Assembly (NCBI GenBank): GCA_025964455.1
Contig: JAOPYU010000150.1
Location: 1 to 20,881, forward strand
Length of the DNA: 20,881 nt
Direction: 5' to 3'
DNA from: Thermoleophilia bacterium
GTDB taxonomy: Bacteria > Actinomycetota > Thermoleophilia > Gaiellales > SKUG01
The notes beneath the pieces are model-generated. The model had not been told where the DNA came from, did not search any database, and worked only from the letters and a program-made list of their open reading frames with translations. The position numbers were made by a program, and so were the translations under genes. Numbering within the stretch: position 1 is the first letter of the stretch; each line of letters begins with the position of its first letter. Of this stretch, positions 14,916-20,881 are shown one piece after another.

Positions 14916-15812
14916 GGACGTCGCGCCGGCCTTGGGCATGCCTGGCTTCATGACGGGCGTCTCGCCACGCGCCACGGCCTCTTCTGCTTCCGCGCGTGCG
15001 GCTGCACGCTTCTCGGCGCGCGAGCCGGGACGATCCTCGTTCGATCGTGGCGGCGCCAATCCCGCAGCCTTGCGCAGGCGGCGGATCTCCGCATCCTGCA
15101 GCGGCCGCGAGGCTCCGGGCGCGAGTGCGCTCAGCGTCAGCGGTCCGTAGGCGATGCGTGCCAGCTCGATCACCGGATGGCCGACGGCCTCGCACATCCG
15201 GCGCACCTGACGGTTGCGCCCCTCGTGGATCGTCAGCTCCAGGACGCTCTGCTTGGCGTCCGCGCCGACGACCTTCGCCTCGGCCGGCGCCGTCATGCCG
15301 TCCTCGAGCTCGACGCCTTCGGCCAGCTGGCGCGCGGTCTTCTGCGACATGCCGCCGCGCACGAGCACGCGGTAGGTCTTGGTCACGCCGAAGGACGGAT
15401 GCATCAGCCGGTGCGCGAGCTCGCCGTCGTTGGTGAGCAGGAGCAGCCCGCTGGTGTCGACGTCGAGGCGACCGACCGGATACACGCGCACGTCATCCGG
15501 GACCAGGGTCGCGACCGTGGGGCGACCCTGCGGATCGTCGAGCGTCGTGACCACTCCTGGCGGCTTGTTGAGCATGAAGAAGCGCGGCGCCTGCGGGCCG
15601 ACCTCGACGCCGCCGACACGGACCTTGTCGCTCTCGACCACGCGCATGCCGAGGGTCGCGACCTTGCCGTTCACCGTCACGCGGCCCTGGGAGATCATCA
15701 CCTCGGCATGGCGGCGCGACGCGACGCCCGCAACCGACAGGAACTTCTGGAGCTTCTCGCCCACGGGGGGCTTGTCACCGGGGAGCAGGAAGGGATCGCG
15801 CGGGGAGGTCAT
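14730..15812 (-). CDS. rluB: 23S rRNA pseudouridine synthase, RluB/RsuA family
   Basis: It isomerises a uridine of 23S rRNA to pseudouridine. The 360 residues contain an S4 RNA-binding domain (18-65, KLQKFLSVAGVASRRHAEVMI), then the RsuA-type catalytic domain: NKPPGVVTT (82-90), VGRLDVDTSGLLLLTNDG (113-130, catalytic D117), KTYRVLVRGG (145-154) and IHEGRNRQVRRM (195-206). Residues 255-360 form a charged, Gly/Arg/Lys-rich tail common in RluB-like proteins and probably RNA-binding. The last 61 codons overlap the convergent plus-strand gene. The ATG at 15812 is placed just before the S4 domain; TACCCT lies six bases upstream with no ribosome-binding site, so the mRNA may be leaderless. The gene is separated from scpB, its usual upstream neighbour, by a 527-base repeat region. 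RluB is chosen over RluE/RsuA from gene order and tail. Confidence 0.93.
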   Translation of the reverse strand: MTSPRDPFLLPGDKPPVGEKLQKFLSVAGVASRRHAEVMISQGRVTVNGKVATLGMRVVESDKVRVGGVEVGPQAPRFFMLNKPPGVVTTLDDPQGRPTVATLVPDDVRVYPVGRLDVDTSGLLLLTNDGELAHRLMHPSFGVTKTYRVLVRGGMSQKTARQLAEGVELEDGMTAPAEAKVVGADAKQSVLELTIHEGRNRQVRRMCEAVGHPVIELARIAYGPLTLSALAPGASRPLQDAEIRRLRKAAGLAPPRSNEDRPGSRAEKRAAARAEAEEAVARGETPVMKPGMPKAGATSSEQVVVDRDRDADAPAGGKPKQHQRAKQRTDRPATGSRGRGSAGGSGGSKGHRGKGGAGRG

Positions 15813-15818
15813 GCGGGA

Positions 15819-15824
15819 AGGGTA
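15819..15824 (-). promoter_or_regulatory. Possible -10 box for a leaderless rluB mRNA
   Basis: On the minus strand TACCCT is followed by six bases and the rluB ATG, with no Shine-Dalgarno purine run between. Transcription starting about seven bases after the box would begin at the ATG. No convincing -35 box is seen. Confidence 0.35.
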
Positions 15825-15890
15825 CGCGACTTGCCGCCGCGACCACGCACTAGCCGGCGCCGCACGGCGATTCCCGCCCACCACGCACAC

Positions 15891-15976
15891 GCGTGCAGGC
15901 ACTTCGCGACCCGATTCCCGTTCCGTCCGCCAACCGGCGGACGATGTGCACAGTGAACGAGAAAGTGCCTGCACGC
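15891..15976. repeat. 86-bp palindromic element with 14-bp terminal inverted repeats
   Basis: The left end GCGTGCAGGCACTT (15891-15904) and right end AAGTGCCTGCACGC (15963-15976) are perfect inverted repeats. An inner stem GTCCGCC-AACC-GGCGGAC lies at 15925-15942. Both stems have exactly the same centre (between 15933 and 15934), with 20 unpaired bases on each side. It looks like a small non-autonomous mobile element or a structured RNA. Its right three quarters recur at 16155-16230. Confidence 0.7.
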
Positions 15977-15985
15977 AGGCCGGGC
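15910..15985. repeat. 76-bp direct repeat, copy 1
   Basis: It is identical base for base to 16155-16230, 245 bases away. It starts inside the 86-bp palindromic element, so it contains the inner stem and the right arm but not the left arm. It ends in the hairpin-like GCCTGCACGCAGGC and GGGC. Perfect identity in non-coding DNA points to a recent duplication or gene conversion. Confidence 0.9.
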
Positions 15986-16031
15986 ACCCGCGAACCAGGC
16001 CAGCAGCCGCACACCCGGCGACGGCGCACCG

Positions 16032-16142
16032 CACCCGAAGCCCGATCGTCAGGATCAGCCTGACGAGTTGGCGTCGAGTGACAACCCGCGCCGCACTCGA
16101 AGCCCGATCGTCAGGCACAGCCTGACGGATCGGCGTTGAGTG
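16032..16142. repeat. Composite palindromic repeat, copy 3 (49 + 13 + 49 bp)
   Basis: Units lie at 16032-16080 and 16094-16142, linker 13 bp. The second unit has the left arm CACTCGAAGCCCGATC, core GTCAGG-CACAG-CCTGAC and right arm GGATCGGCGTTGAGTG. The first has the core GTCAGG-ATCAG-CCTGAC and the end GGCGTCGAGTG. The block lies in the rluB/scpB gap between the two 76-bp direct repeats, the second of which begins 12 bases after it. Confidence 0.85.
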
Positions 16143-16154
16143 ATCTCACGGACG

Positions 16155-16230
16155 CCCGATTCCCGTTCCGTCCGCCAACCGGCGGACGATGTGCACAGTG
16201 AACGAGAAAGTGCCTGCACGCAGGCCGGGC
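16155..16230. repeat. 76-bp direct repeat, copy 2
   Basis: A perfect copy of 15910-15985. It contains the stem GTCCGCC-AACC-GGCGGAC at 16170-16187 and the arm AAGTGCCTGCACGC at 16208-16221, but no partner arm to its left, so it is a truncated copy of the 86-bp palindromic element. Together with the 111-bp composite repeat and the palindromes at 16270-16302 it fills most of the 527-base gap 15813-16339, in which no gene is supported. Confidence 0.9.
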
Positions 16231-16269
16231 GCTTGGCAGATGCGCCAGGGCCGAGACAATCCCGGCGGT

Positions 16270-16302
16270 GATTGCGCAATCTGTCGACTTCAACTCGACA
16301 GA
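16270..16302. repeat. Two adjacent palindromes downstream of scpB
   Basis: GATTGCGCAATC (16270-16281) is a perfect 12-bp palindrome. Overlapping it by two bases is TCTGTCGA-CTTCAAC-TCGACAGA (16280-16302), an 8-bp stem with a 7-base loop. The block is clearly richer in A/T than its surroundings. It lies 38-70 bases after the scpB stop, so it may end scpAB transcription, although no T-tract follows on the minus strand; a dyad protein-binding site is the alternative. Confidence 0.45.
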
Positions 16303-16339
16303 ATGCACATCCATCGGATTTCGGCGCAGGAGCAGCGCG

Positions 16340-17152
16340 TCAGTCGACGCGGGCTTCGGCCATCTTCTCGAGCTGGTCCTTCATGCGGGCGACCTCTTCC
16401 TCGCCCGGGCCGAAGCCGTCGAGCTCGGGGAGGGCGCCGAGGCTGGAGAGCCCGAACGCGCGCTCGAAGTGTGCAGTGGTGCGGAAGAGCACAGCGCCGG
16501 TGTCGCTGCGCCCGGCCTCCTCGATGAAGCCGCGCTCCATGAGGCCGGCCATGGCGGCATCGACGCTCACGCCGCGGATCTTGGCGAGATCGGGGCGGCT
16601 GACCGGCTGCAGGTAGGAGACGATCGCGAGCGTCTCGATCGCGCTCGGCGAGAGGCGGGTGTCACCCTGCGGGCGCGTGAGACGCGCGAGCTGCTCGCTG
16701 CAGCGGTCGCTCGCGCGGAAGGCCCAGCCACCGGCGACGCGCTCGAGCACGACGCCACGGGTGCCTTCGCTCCACGACTGCATCATGTCGATGAGGCACT
16801 CGTGGAGGTCGTCCTCGTCCTGCTCCGTGAGCTCGGCGAGCTGCGCGGTCTCGAGCGGCGTGGGCGAGACGAACAGCAACGCCTCGATCATGTGCTCCAG
16901 GGCGGGACCGACGGCGTCGCTCGACGAGGACGCCGAGAGCGGTCGCAGCTCAGCGACCGCGCCGACCGTCGCATCGTGGCGCGTGACCTCGTCCGACGCG
17001 TTGACTCCGGCCTCGGCATCGACGCGCGCCGTCCTCGGGCGCAGCGCGATGACGTTGGTCTCCGGCGCCTGATGCTGGGCTGCATCGCCGTCAACGACGA
17101 CGGCGATGCCATCCCCGGTGCTCGGATCGATCGTGGTCGAGTCGTCACTCAT
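16340..17152 (-). CDS. scpB: Segregation and condensation protein B
   Basis: ScpB dimers bind ScpA and together with SMC condense and separate chromosomes. The protein has 270 residues. The family core begins near residue 84 with LEHMIEALLFVSPTPLE, then GWAFRASDRCSEQLARL, the winged-helix segment LSPSAIETLAIVSYLQPVSRPDLAKIRGVSVDAAMAGLMERGFIEEAGR, and RTTAHFERAFGLSSLGALPEL. About 80 low-complexity, acidic residues precede the core; typical ScpB is near 180-200 residues, so this is an extension. The ATG at 17152 overlaps the scpA stop as ATGA, the classic sign of translational coupling, which fixes the start. The stop lies in a CGCGTC-AGTC-GACGCG hairpin (16336-16351). Confidence 0.95.
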   Translation of the reverse strand: MSDDSTTIDPSTGDGIAVVVDGDAAQHQAPETNVIALRPRTARVDAEAGVNASDEVTRHDATVGAVAELRPLSASSSSDAVGPALEHMIEALLFVSPTPLETAQLAELTEQDEDDLHECLIDMMQSWSEGTRGVVLERVAGGWAFRASDRCSEQLARLTRPQGDTRLSPSAIETLAIVSYLQPVSRPDLAKIRGVSVDAAMAGLMERGFIEEAGRSDTGAVLFRTTAHFERAFGLSSLGALPELDGFGPGEEEVARMKDQLEKMAEARVD

Positions 17153-17931
17153 GCTGTCTGGACCCCCATGTCCGCATTCGCCGCGCTCCCTGCGGCAGCC
17201 TCGTCGTCACCGGATGCGACCTCCCGGCGCGTCACGGTGATCGGACCAAATCGATCTTCCTGCGAGAGCTGGACCTCGCCGGCCTTGCACAGCTCGAGCG
17301 CCGCGACGAAGGCCACGGCCTGGTCCAGTCGCGTCAGGCCCTCGACCGCTTCGTCGAGCGAGAAGTGCCGACGCTGGCGCAGCTGCCCGAGCAGGCGCCC
17401 CGTCATCTCGTGCACCGACGCGTGGCGACCCACCAGGTGCCGCACGTCGACGTCGGGCTGTGCGAGCAGCACGGTCATCGCCCGCTGCAGCAGCGCGGGA
17501 TCGAGCTGCGGACCGTCGTACATGCCGGTCTGGCGCTTCACCGGCCGCGACGCGATGCGCCAGTAGCGCTCGCGATTCGCGCGCTCGCCGAGCCAGGCGG
17601 CAGCTCCCTTGAAGGTGGTGTACTTGATGAGTCGCTCGAGCATGTCGCCCTGCGCCTCGAGGCTCGCCGGATCCTCGATCTCGAGGTCGGTCTCCTGGTC
17701 GAGCAGCTCCCGCGACTTGATCTCCATCAGGCCCGCGACGAGCAGCAGGAACTCGCCGGCCGTGTTGGGATCGATGCGCTCCTCGTGGGCGAGGCGATCG
17801 ACGTAGCCGACCACGATCTCCGCGAGCGGGACGTCCTCCACCGGCAGCTCGCGCCGCAGCAGCACCGTGCACAGCAGGTCGAACGGACCGGCATAGGTAT
17901 CGAGATCGAGTGCGAGGGCGGCGGGACGCAT
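17149..17931 (-). CDS. scpA: Segregation and condensation protein A
   Basis: ScpA is the kleisin that bridges the SMC heads and carries ScpB. The 260 residues match the family: LDTYAGPFDLLCTVLLRRELPVEDVPLAEIV at the N-terminus (binds the SMC neck), GEFLLLVAGLMEIKSRELL (about 59-77), and a C-terminal winged helix with QRRHFSLDEAVEGLTRLDQAVAFVAALELCKAGEVQLSQEDRFGPITV. Residues 240-260 are a short Asp/Ala-rich tail. The ATG at 17931 is chosen because the family motif starts ten residues later; the frame is open for 66 further codons, but those are Arg-rich and overlap the divergent gene's leader. TACACT lies seven bases before the ATG and no ribosome-binding site is seen, so a leaderless transcript is likely. 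It overlaps scpB by four bases. Confidence 0.95.
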   Translation of the reverse strand: MRPAALALDLDTYAGPFDLLCTVLLRRELPVEDVPLAEIVVGYVDRLAHEERIDPNTAGEFLLLVAGLMEIKSRELLDQETDLEIEDPASLEAQGDMLERLIKYTTFKGAAAWLGERANRERYWRIASRPVKRQTGMYDGPQLDPALLQRAMTVLLAQPDVDVRHLVGRHASVHEMTGRLLGQLRQRRHFSLDEAVEGLTRLDQAVAFVAALELCKAGEVQLSQEDRFGPITVTRREVASGDDEAAAGSAANADMGVQTA

Positions 17932-17938
17932 TGGCAGA

Positions 17939-17944
17939 AGTGTA
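17939..17944 (-). promoter_or_regulatory. Possible -10 box for a leaderless scpAB mRNA
   Basis: On the minus strand TACACT is followed by TCTGCCA and then the scpA ATG. The seven-base distance would put the first transcribed base at the start codon. No -35 resembling TTGACA is present at 16-18 bases. Confidence 0.45.
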
Positions 17945-18022
17945 GCGACCCGGTCGGACAGTGGGTCCGCTTCTACTACCGGTCGAGGGTTGGCTCCGCG
18001 CCGCCTCCCGCGGCCCACCACG

Positions 18023-18028
18023 TAGGGT
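18023..18028 (+). promoter_or_regulatory. Possible -10 box for a leaderless phosphodiesterase-like mRNA
   Basis: TAGGGT is followed by CGCCCGG and the ATG at 18036, a seven-base distance, without a ribosome-binding site. It faces away from the scpA promoter, so 17945-18022 would be a shared divergent control region of 78 bases. Confidence 0.35.
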
Positions 18029-18035
18029 CGCCCGG

Positions 18036-18833
18036 ATGACTCGCAGCGCCAGCATCGGATCGGCCCCGCCGCCAACCCACCCGCCCCTGGCGCGCCTGCC
18101 CGGACTGCCGGGCCTGCCCGGCGCTCCATCCCTCTCGATCGACCAGCTGCTCGACCTCGGGCGCAGCAACGCCGCAGGCATCTGGCCGCTCGGACGCGAG
18201 CTGTCGCGCGGCCGCAACCACCACCTCACCAACCGAGCCAGCGAGCTGCGGGACGCCCTCGCCGGCACCTGCGACTGGTACGAGGTCGACGTGCGCCGCA
18301 TCCGTGGCGAGCTCGTCGCCTCCCACGACCCGACCCCCGCGCTCGACGCACTGCGCATGCGCGACTGGATCCGCATCGTCGCCGCCGCTCGCCGCGGGAT
18401 CAAGCTCGATTTCAAGGAGCGTGACGCGATCGCGCCGACCCTCGACCTGGTGCGCGCCGCCGGCGTGCCCGACGAGCGGCTCATCATCAACGTGCGCGTG
18501 CTCGACCCCCGCCGTGGCGGCCTCGATGCCGCACACCTGCGCCGTATCCGTGCACGCTTCCCGCGCGCGACCGTCAACCTGTCACTCGGCGACGGCAACC
18601 TCACCCCGGCACGCCTCCGCGCCGCCGTCGAGCTCGCACACACCGTCGGCGGACCCATCGCCTTCCCGCTCGAGCTCTCGCGCATCACGCGCGACGTGGT
18701 CGCCACCCTGCGCGCATCGGGCGGCAGCGTCGCCGCGTGGAACGACCCGCGTCGCTCCCCGGTCGACGACCGCTCTCGCACGCGCCGCGAGCTGCGCGCG
18801 CTCGGCGTCGACGGGATGCTCGACCTGCGATGA
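18036..18833 (+). CDS. GDPD/FAM151-like phosphodiesterase-fold protein
   Basis: The protein has 265 residues. Residues 60-130 show the order of active-site residues typical of the PLC-like/glycerophosphodiester phosphodiesterase barrel: NHHLTN (61-66), YEVDVRRI (82-89, E83 and D85), ASHDPT (95-100, H97 and D98) and IKLDFKERD (122-130, D125 and K127). The arrangement is nearest to the FAM151/menorin (DUF2181) type, where the substrate is unknown. After this come repeated beta-alpha units (ERLIINVRVLDP, ATVNLSLGDGN, PIAFPLELS, GSVAAWND) and a GVDGMLDLR end, as in GDPD barrels. A Pro-rich stretch with PGLPGLPG precedes the domain. There is no signal peptide, so it is probably cytosolic. The ATG at 18036 avoids an Arg-rich upstream run. 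It is transcribed away from scpA and ends 19 bases before the stop of the next, convergent gene. Confidence 0.65.
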   Translation: MTRSASIGSAPPPTHPPLARLPGLPGLPGAPSLSIDQLLDLGRSNAAGIWPLGRELSRGRNHHLTNRASELRDALAGTCDWYEVDVRRIRGELVASHDPTPALDALRMRDWIRIVAAARRGIKLDFKERDAIAPTLDLVRAAGVPDERLIINVRVLDPRRGGLDAAHLRRIRARFPRATVNLSLGDGNLTPARLRAAVELAHTVGGPIAFPLELSRITRDVVATLRASGGSVAAWNDPRRSPVDDRSRTRRELRALGVDGMLDLR

Positions 18834-18852
18834 CTCGCGGGCGGTGGTGCCC

Positions 18853-19341
18853 CTAGCCCTCGACCTCGAAGCGGGTCGGGTAGTCGCCGATCTGCGGCTT
18901 GATGAGCGGGTCGAGGCGATTCGCGTCGGCCTGAGTGGCGACCGGCAACAGGAAGTACTCCTCGTCAACCCCGTCGCCGTCCAGGTCGGAGCCGACCTCG
19001 GCCGCCTGGCTCGTGAGCCCGGGCAGCGCGTTGGCGAAGTACTGCTCGTCGCCCGAGAAGAACCCTTCGCGACCGATGTACCCGTCGGGCGTCCTGACCA
19101 CGAGCTTCACGCCATCGACTGCCTGCTCGAGCACGGTGGCGGCGGTGTCGGCGAAGACGTGATCGCCCTCGAGCTTGTCCTCGGGCGCGTCGCCCGCCTG
19201 CGTCCACGGATCGCCCACGATGAGCTCCACCGTGTCGGCGCCGACGGGCTGCATGCGCTGCACGGCCGGATGGTCACCGGTGGTGAGGAAGCCGTTGCGC
19301 TGGATGAAGGCGAGGGCGGGTGATGGCGCGGAGATCTGCAT
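18853..19341 (-). CDS. Small unknown protein with a DxDxDG calcium-loop-like motif
   Basis: The protein has 162 residues and the family is not recognised. Features: FIQRNGFLTTGDHPAVQRM near the start, VELIVGDPW (38-46), VKLVVRTPDGYIGREGFF (78-95), and DLDGDGVDEEYFLLP (119-133). D119, D121 and D123 plus following acids resemble EF-hand or thrombospondin type-3 loops, although a canonical Glu at position 12 is missing. There is no signal peptide or membrane segment from this start. The start is uncertain: ATG 19341 gives a compact N-terminus but has no good ribosome-binding site, and ATG 19425 adds 28 residues (MRPQGAAAWAGASTGG). The gene follows trpS in the same direction, with a 109-base gap if the shorter start is right. 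Confidence 0.6.
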   Translation of the reverse strand: MQISAPSPALAFIQRNGFLTTGDHPAVQRMQPVGADTVELIVGDPWTQAGDAPEDKLEGDHVFADTAATVLEQAVDGVKLVVRTPDGYIGREGFFSGDEQYFANALPGLTSQAAEVGSDLDGDGVDEEYFLLPVATQADANRLDPLIKPQIGDYPTRFEVEG

Positions 19342-19450
19342 GACACGGACTGTCACGCCTTGCTGCGCGTGAGTCACTCCGCCCGTCGAAGCACCGGCCC
19401 ACGCGGCCGCGCCCTGTGGCCGCATTCCGCCATGACGCCAGAAGCGCCAA

Positions 19451-20467
19451 TCAGCGTGCCACGCCGCGCGGGCTCGGCAGCAGCCCCACGTGCTCGACCA
19501 CCCGCGCCAGCGTCGCACTCGCCACCTCGCGCGCACGCTCCGCGCCGCGCGCCAGCACGAGCTCCAGCTCACCCTTGTCCGTCATGAGCTCGAGGTAGCG
19601 CTCACGGATCGGCTCCAGGTGCGCCGCGACCGCCTCGCCGACCGCGACCTTGAACGTGCCGTAGCCGCTGTCACCGAACTCCGCGACGAGCTCGTCGATC
19701 GAGCGGCCCGAGACGATGTGCAGCAGCTCGAGCAGGTTCGACACGCCCGGCTTGGCGGCCTGGTCGAAGCGCACCTGCGTCTCCGAATCGGTCATCGCCG
19801 ACTTGAACTTCTTCAGCACGGCGGTCGGCTCGTCGAGCATCCACACGGTGCCCTTCTCCGAGCCATTCGACGTCGACATCTTGCGCGTCGGATCCTGCAG
19901 GTCCATCACGCGACCGCCGACGTCGGCGATGAGCGGCTCGGGGACCCGCAGCAGCTCGGTCCCGTCGCCGTAGCGGTTGTTGAAGCGCTGGGCGAGGTTG
20001 CGCACGAGCTCCAGGTGCTGCTTCTGGTCCGCACCCACCGGCACGCTGTCCGCGTCGTAGGCGACGACGTCGGCTGCCTGCAGGACCGGGTACGTGTAGA
20101 TCCCGACCGAGACGCTGTCACCCTTGCCGTCGCTCTTGTCCTTGAACTGCGTCATGCGGTTGAGCTCGCCCATGCGCGCCACGCACTGGAGGATCCACGC
20201 CAGCTGCGCGTGCTCCGACGCCACGTGGCTCTGCACGAACAGCGTGGAGCGATCGGGATCCACGCCCGACGCGAGCAGCATCGCCGCCGTCTTGAGCGTG
20301 CTCTCGCGCATCGTCTCGCGGTCCGGCAGCACCGTCAGCGCGTGTAGGTCGGCGACGAAGTAGAACGCCTCGCCCAGCTCCTGGTTGGCCACGTAGTGAC
20401 GGATCGCGCCGATGTAGTTGCCCAGGTGCTTGTCACCGGTGGGCTGGATGCCGCTGAGGATTCGCAT
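19451..20467 (-). CDS. trpS: Tryptophanyl-tRNA synthetase
   Basis: This class I synthetase charges tRNA-Trp. The 338 residues match bacterial TrpRS. Motifs: SGIQPTGDKHLGNYIGAI (5-22, HLGN as the HIGH motif), YFVADLHALT (36-45), QSHVASEHAQLAWIL (79-93), YPVLQAADVVAYDADSVPVGADQKQHLEL (126-154, substrate recognition) and KMSTSNGS (196-203, a KMSKS variant with Thr for the second Lys, as in many TrpRS). The ATG at 20467 directly precedes the first beta strand. TAGCAT lies six bases upstream and no ribosome-binding site is visible, so a leaderless start from an internal promoter is possible, even though the GNAT gene ends only 16 bases before it. Confidence 0.97.
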   Translation of the reverse strand: MRILSGIQPTGDKHLGNYIGAIRHYVANQELGEAFYFVADLHALTVLPDRETMRESTLKTAAMLLASGVDPDRSTLFVQSHVASEHAQLAWILQCVARMGELNRMTQFKDKSDGKGDSVSVGIYTYPVLQAADVVAYDADSVPVGADQKQHLELVRNLAQRFNNRYGDGTELLRVPEPLIADVGGRVMDLQDPTRKMSTSNGSEKGTVWMLDEPTAVLKKFKSAMTDSETQVRFDQAAKPGVSNLLELLHIVSGRSIDELVAEFGDSGYGTFKVAVGEAVAAHLEPIRERYLELMTDKGELELVLARGAERAREVASATLARVVEHVGLLPSPRGVAR

Positions 20468-20473
20468 GTGGCG

Positions 20474-20479
20474 ATGCTA
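20474..20479 (-). promoter_or_regulatory. Possible -10 box for a leaderless trpS mRNA
   Basis: On the minus strand TAGCAT is followed by CGCCAC and the trpS ATG. It fits the same TANNNT, 6-7 bases, ATG layout as scpA, rluB and the gene at 18036. No -35 box is convincing. Confidence 0.35.
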
Positions 20480-20483
20480 CCCC

Positions 20484-20881
20484 TCACGGGAGGAAGGCAG
20501 CGACCGGACCGCGCCAGTCGGCCCGAACGGCGATCGGCACGTATCCGAGCCGGGCGTTGATGTGGCGCATGGCTGCGTTGCTCGCCTCGTTCTCGGTCCG
20601 CAGCTCGCGAACCCCTGCAGCGCGCGCCCATGCGATCGTCTGCAGCTTGAGGGCGCCGGCCAGACCGCGTCCTCGCCATGCCGCGCGCACCGCCGTGTAG
20701 CCATGCCAGGCCACGTCGCCCGGCAGCTCCCACTGCTCGATGTCGGCGAAGCCAACGACGTCGTCTCGATCGGTGACGGCGAGGAAGCACGCCTCGTCCC
20801 GTGCCCACGGGGCCGTGCGCTCGCGCAGCCAGCTGTCGAACGACATCACGGCAACCGGCTCGTCGCCCGGCACGTCCGCCG
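20484..20881 (-). CDS. GNAT-family N-acetyltransferase, C-terminal part (cut by window edge)
   Basis: The frame enters from the right edge, so the N-terminus is missing; 132 codons including the stop are visible. GNAT signatures: a beta strand with ACFLAVTDRDDVVGFADIE, then the acetyl-CoA-binding motif A, HGYTAVRAAWRGRGLAGALKLQTIAWARAAG, with RGRGLA as the pyrophosphate loop, and motif B, LRTENEASNAAMRHINARLGYVPI. The acceptor substrate cannot be told from this. The ending WRGPVAAFLP is normal for a GNAT fold. Because the edge is open, this could be the second half of a two-domain GNAT. The stop is 16 bases before the trpS start, same direction. Confidence 0.85.
   Translation of the reverse strand, partial: ADVPGDEPVAVMSFDSWLRERTAPWARDEACFLAVTDRDDVVGFADIEQWELPGDVAWHGYTAVRAAWRGRGLAGALKLQTIAWARAAGVRELRTENEASNAAMRHINARLGYVPIAVRADWRGPVAAFLP

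Noticed and set aside
15910..16230. Phage or integrative-element attachment sites from the 76-bp direct repeats
   Set aside because: Only 169 bases lie between the copies, there is no integrase or cargo and no tRNA gene; duplication of a small element fits better.
16280..16302. LexA/SOS box
   Set aside because: TCTGTCGA-N7-TCGACAGA does not match the Gram-positive CGAAC-N4-GTTCG or proteobacterial CTG-N10-CAG patterns in spacing.
17207..18781. Long minus-strand open frame (524 codons)
   Set aside because: It is out of frame with scpA and opposite the phosphodiesterase gene; Arg-rich and motif-free.

Overview
The window is a GC-rich bacterial chromosome segment. Its gene content fits a deep-branching actinobacterium, most like Thermoleophilia (Solirubrobacter/Conexibacter/Patulibacter type). 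That is an inference from the order trpS - scpA - scpB - rluB - aroF - aroA - cmk/plsC - der - gpsA, all on the minus strand, together with DUF2510 and MMPL proteins and a strong G/C preference at third codon positions. No rRNA, tRNA, CRISPR array or classical insertion sequence was seen.

Layout read in the direction of the main (minus) transcription, from the right end. A GNAT acetyltransferase cut by the window edge is followed by trpS (tryptophanyl-tRNA synthetase) and a small unknown protein with a Ca-loop-like motif. Next come scpA-scpB (condensin partners of SMC, 4-base overlap) and a 527-base repeat-filled gap. After that are rluB (23S pseudouridine synthase), aroF (DAHP synthase), a lipoprotein zinc-peptidase candidate, aroA (EPSP synthase) and an MMPL/RND membrane transporter. 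The last block is a cmk-plsC fusion, a DUF2510 protein, a small unknown protein, der (ribosome-assembly GTPase with a long acidic N-terminus), an AbiEi/DUF559-type gene and the start of gpsA. The cluster joins aromatic amino acid synthesis, nucleotide and phospholipid precursors, ribosome maturation and chromosome segregation.

Four plus-strand genes interrupt this cluster. Two are tandem paralogues (6219-7046, 7157-7939) of a family I do not recognise. Each has a single cysteine at position 2, an Ala-rich amphipathic stretch, a His-rich linker and a shared C-terminal domain. The third is a Pro/Ala-rich protein with a C-terminal membrane segment that overlaps rluB tail to tail by 186 bases. 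The fourth is a GDPD/FAM151-like phosphodiesterase. The first three carry the same promoter layout (TTGNCR, 17 bases, CACRYT).

The most unusual structure lies between genes. Three intergenic sites hold a composite repeat of exactly 111 bp: two 49-bp palindromes (core GTCAGG-N5-CCTGAC) joined by a 13-bp linker. Two of these bracket the AbiEi/DUF559 gene, which sits where the der-gpsA neighbourhood has been opened. The third lies between two identical 76-bp direct repeats upstream of rluB, one of which is part of an 86-bp palindrome with 14-bp arms. A second pattern is a -10-like TANNNT box 6-7 bases before the ATG of trpS, scpA, rluB and the phosphodiesterase gene, suggesting leaderless mRNAs.
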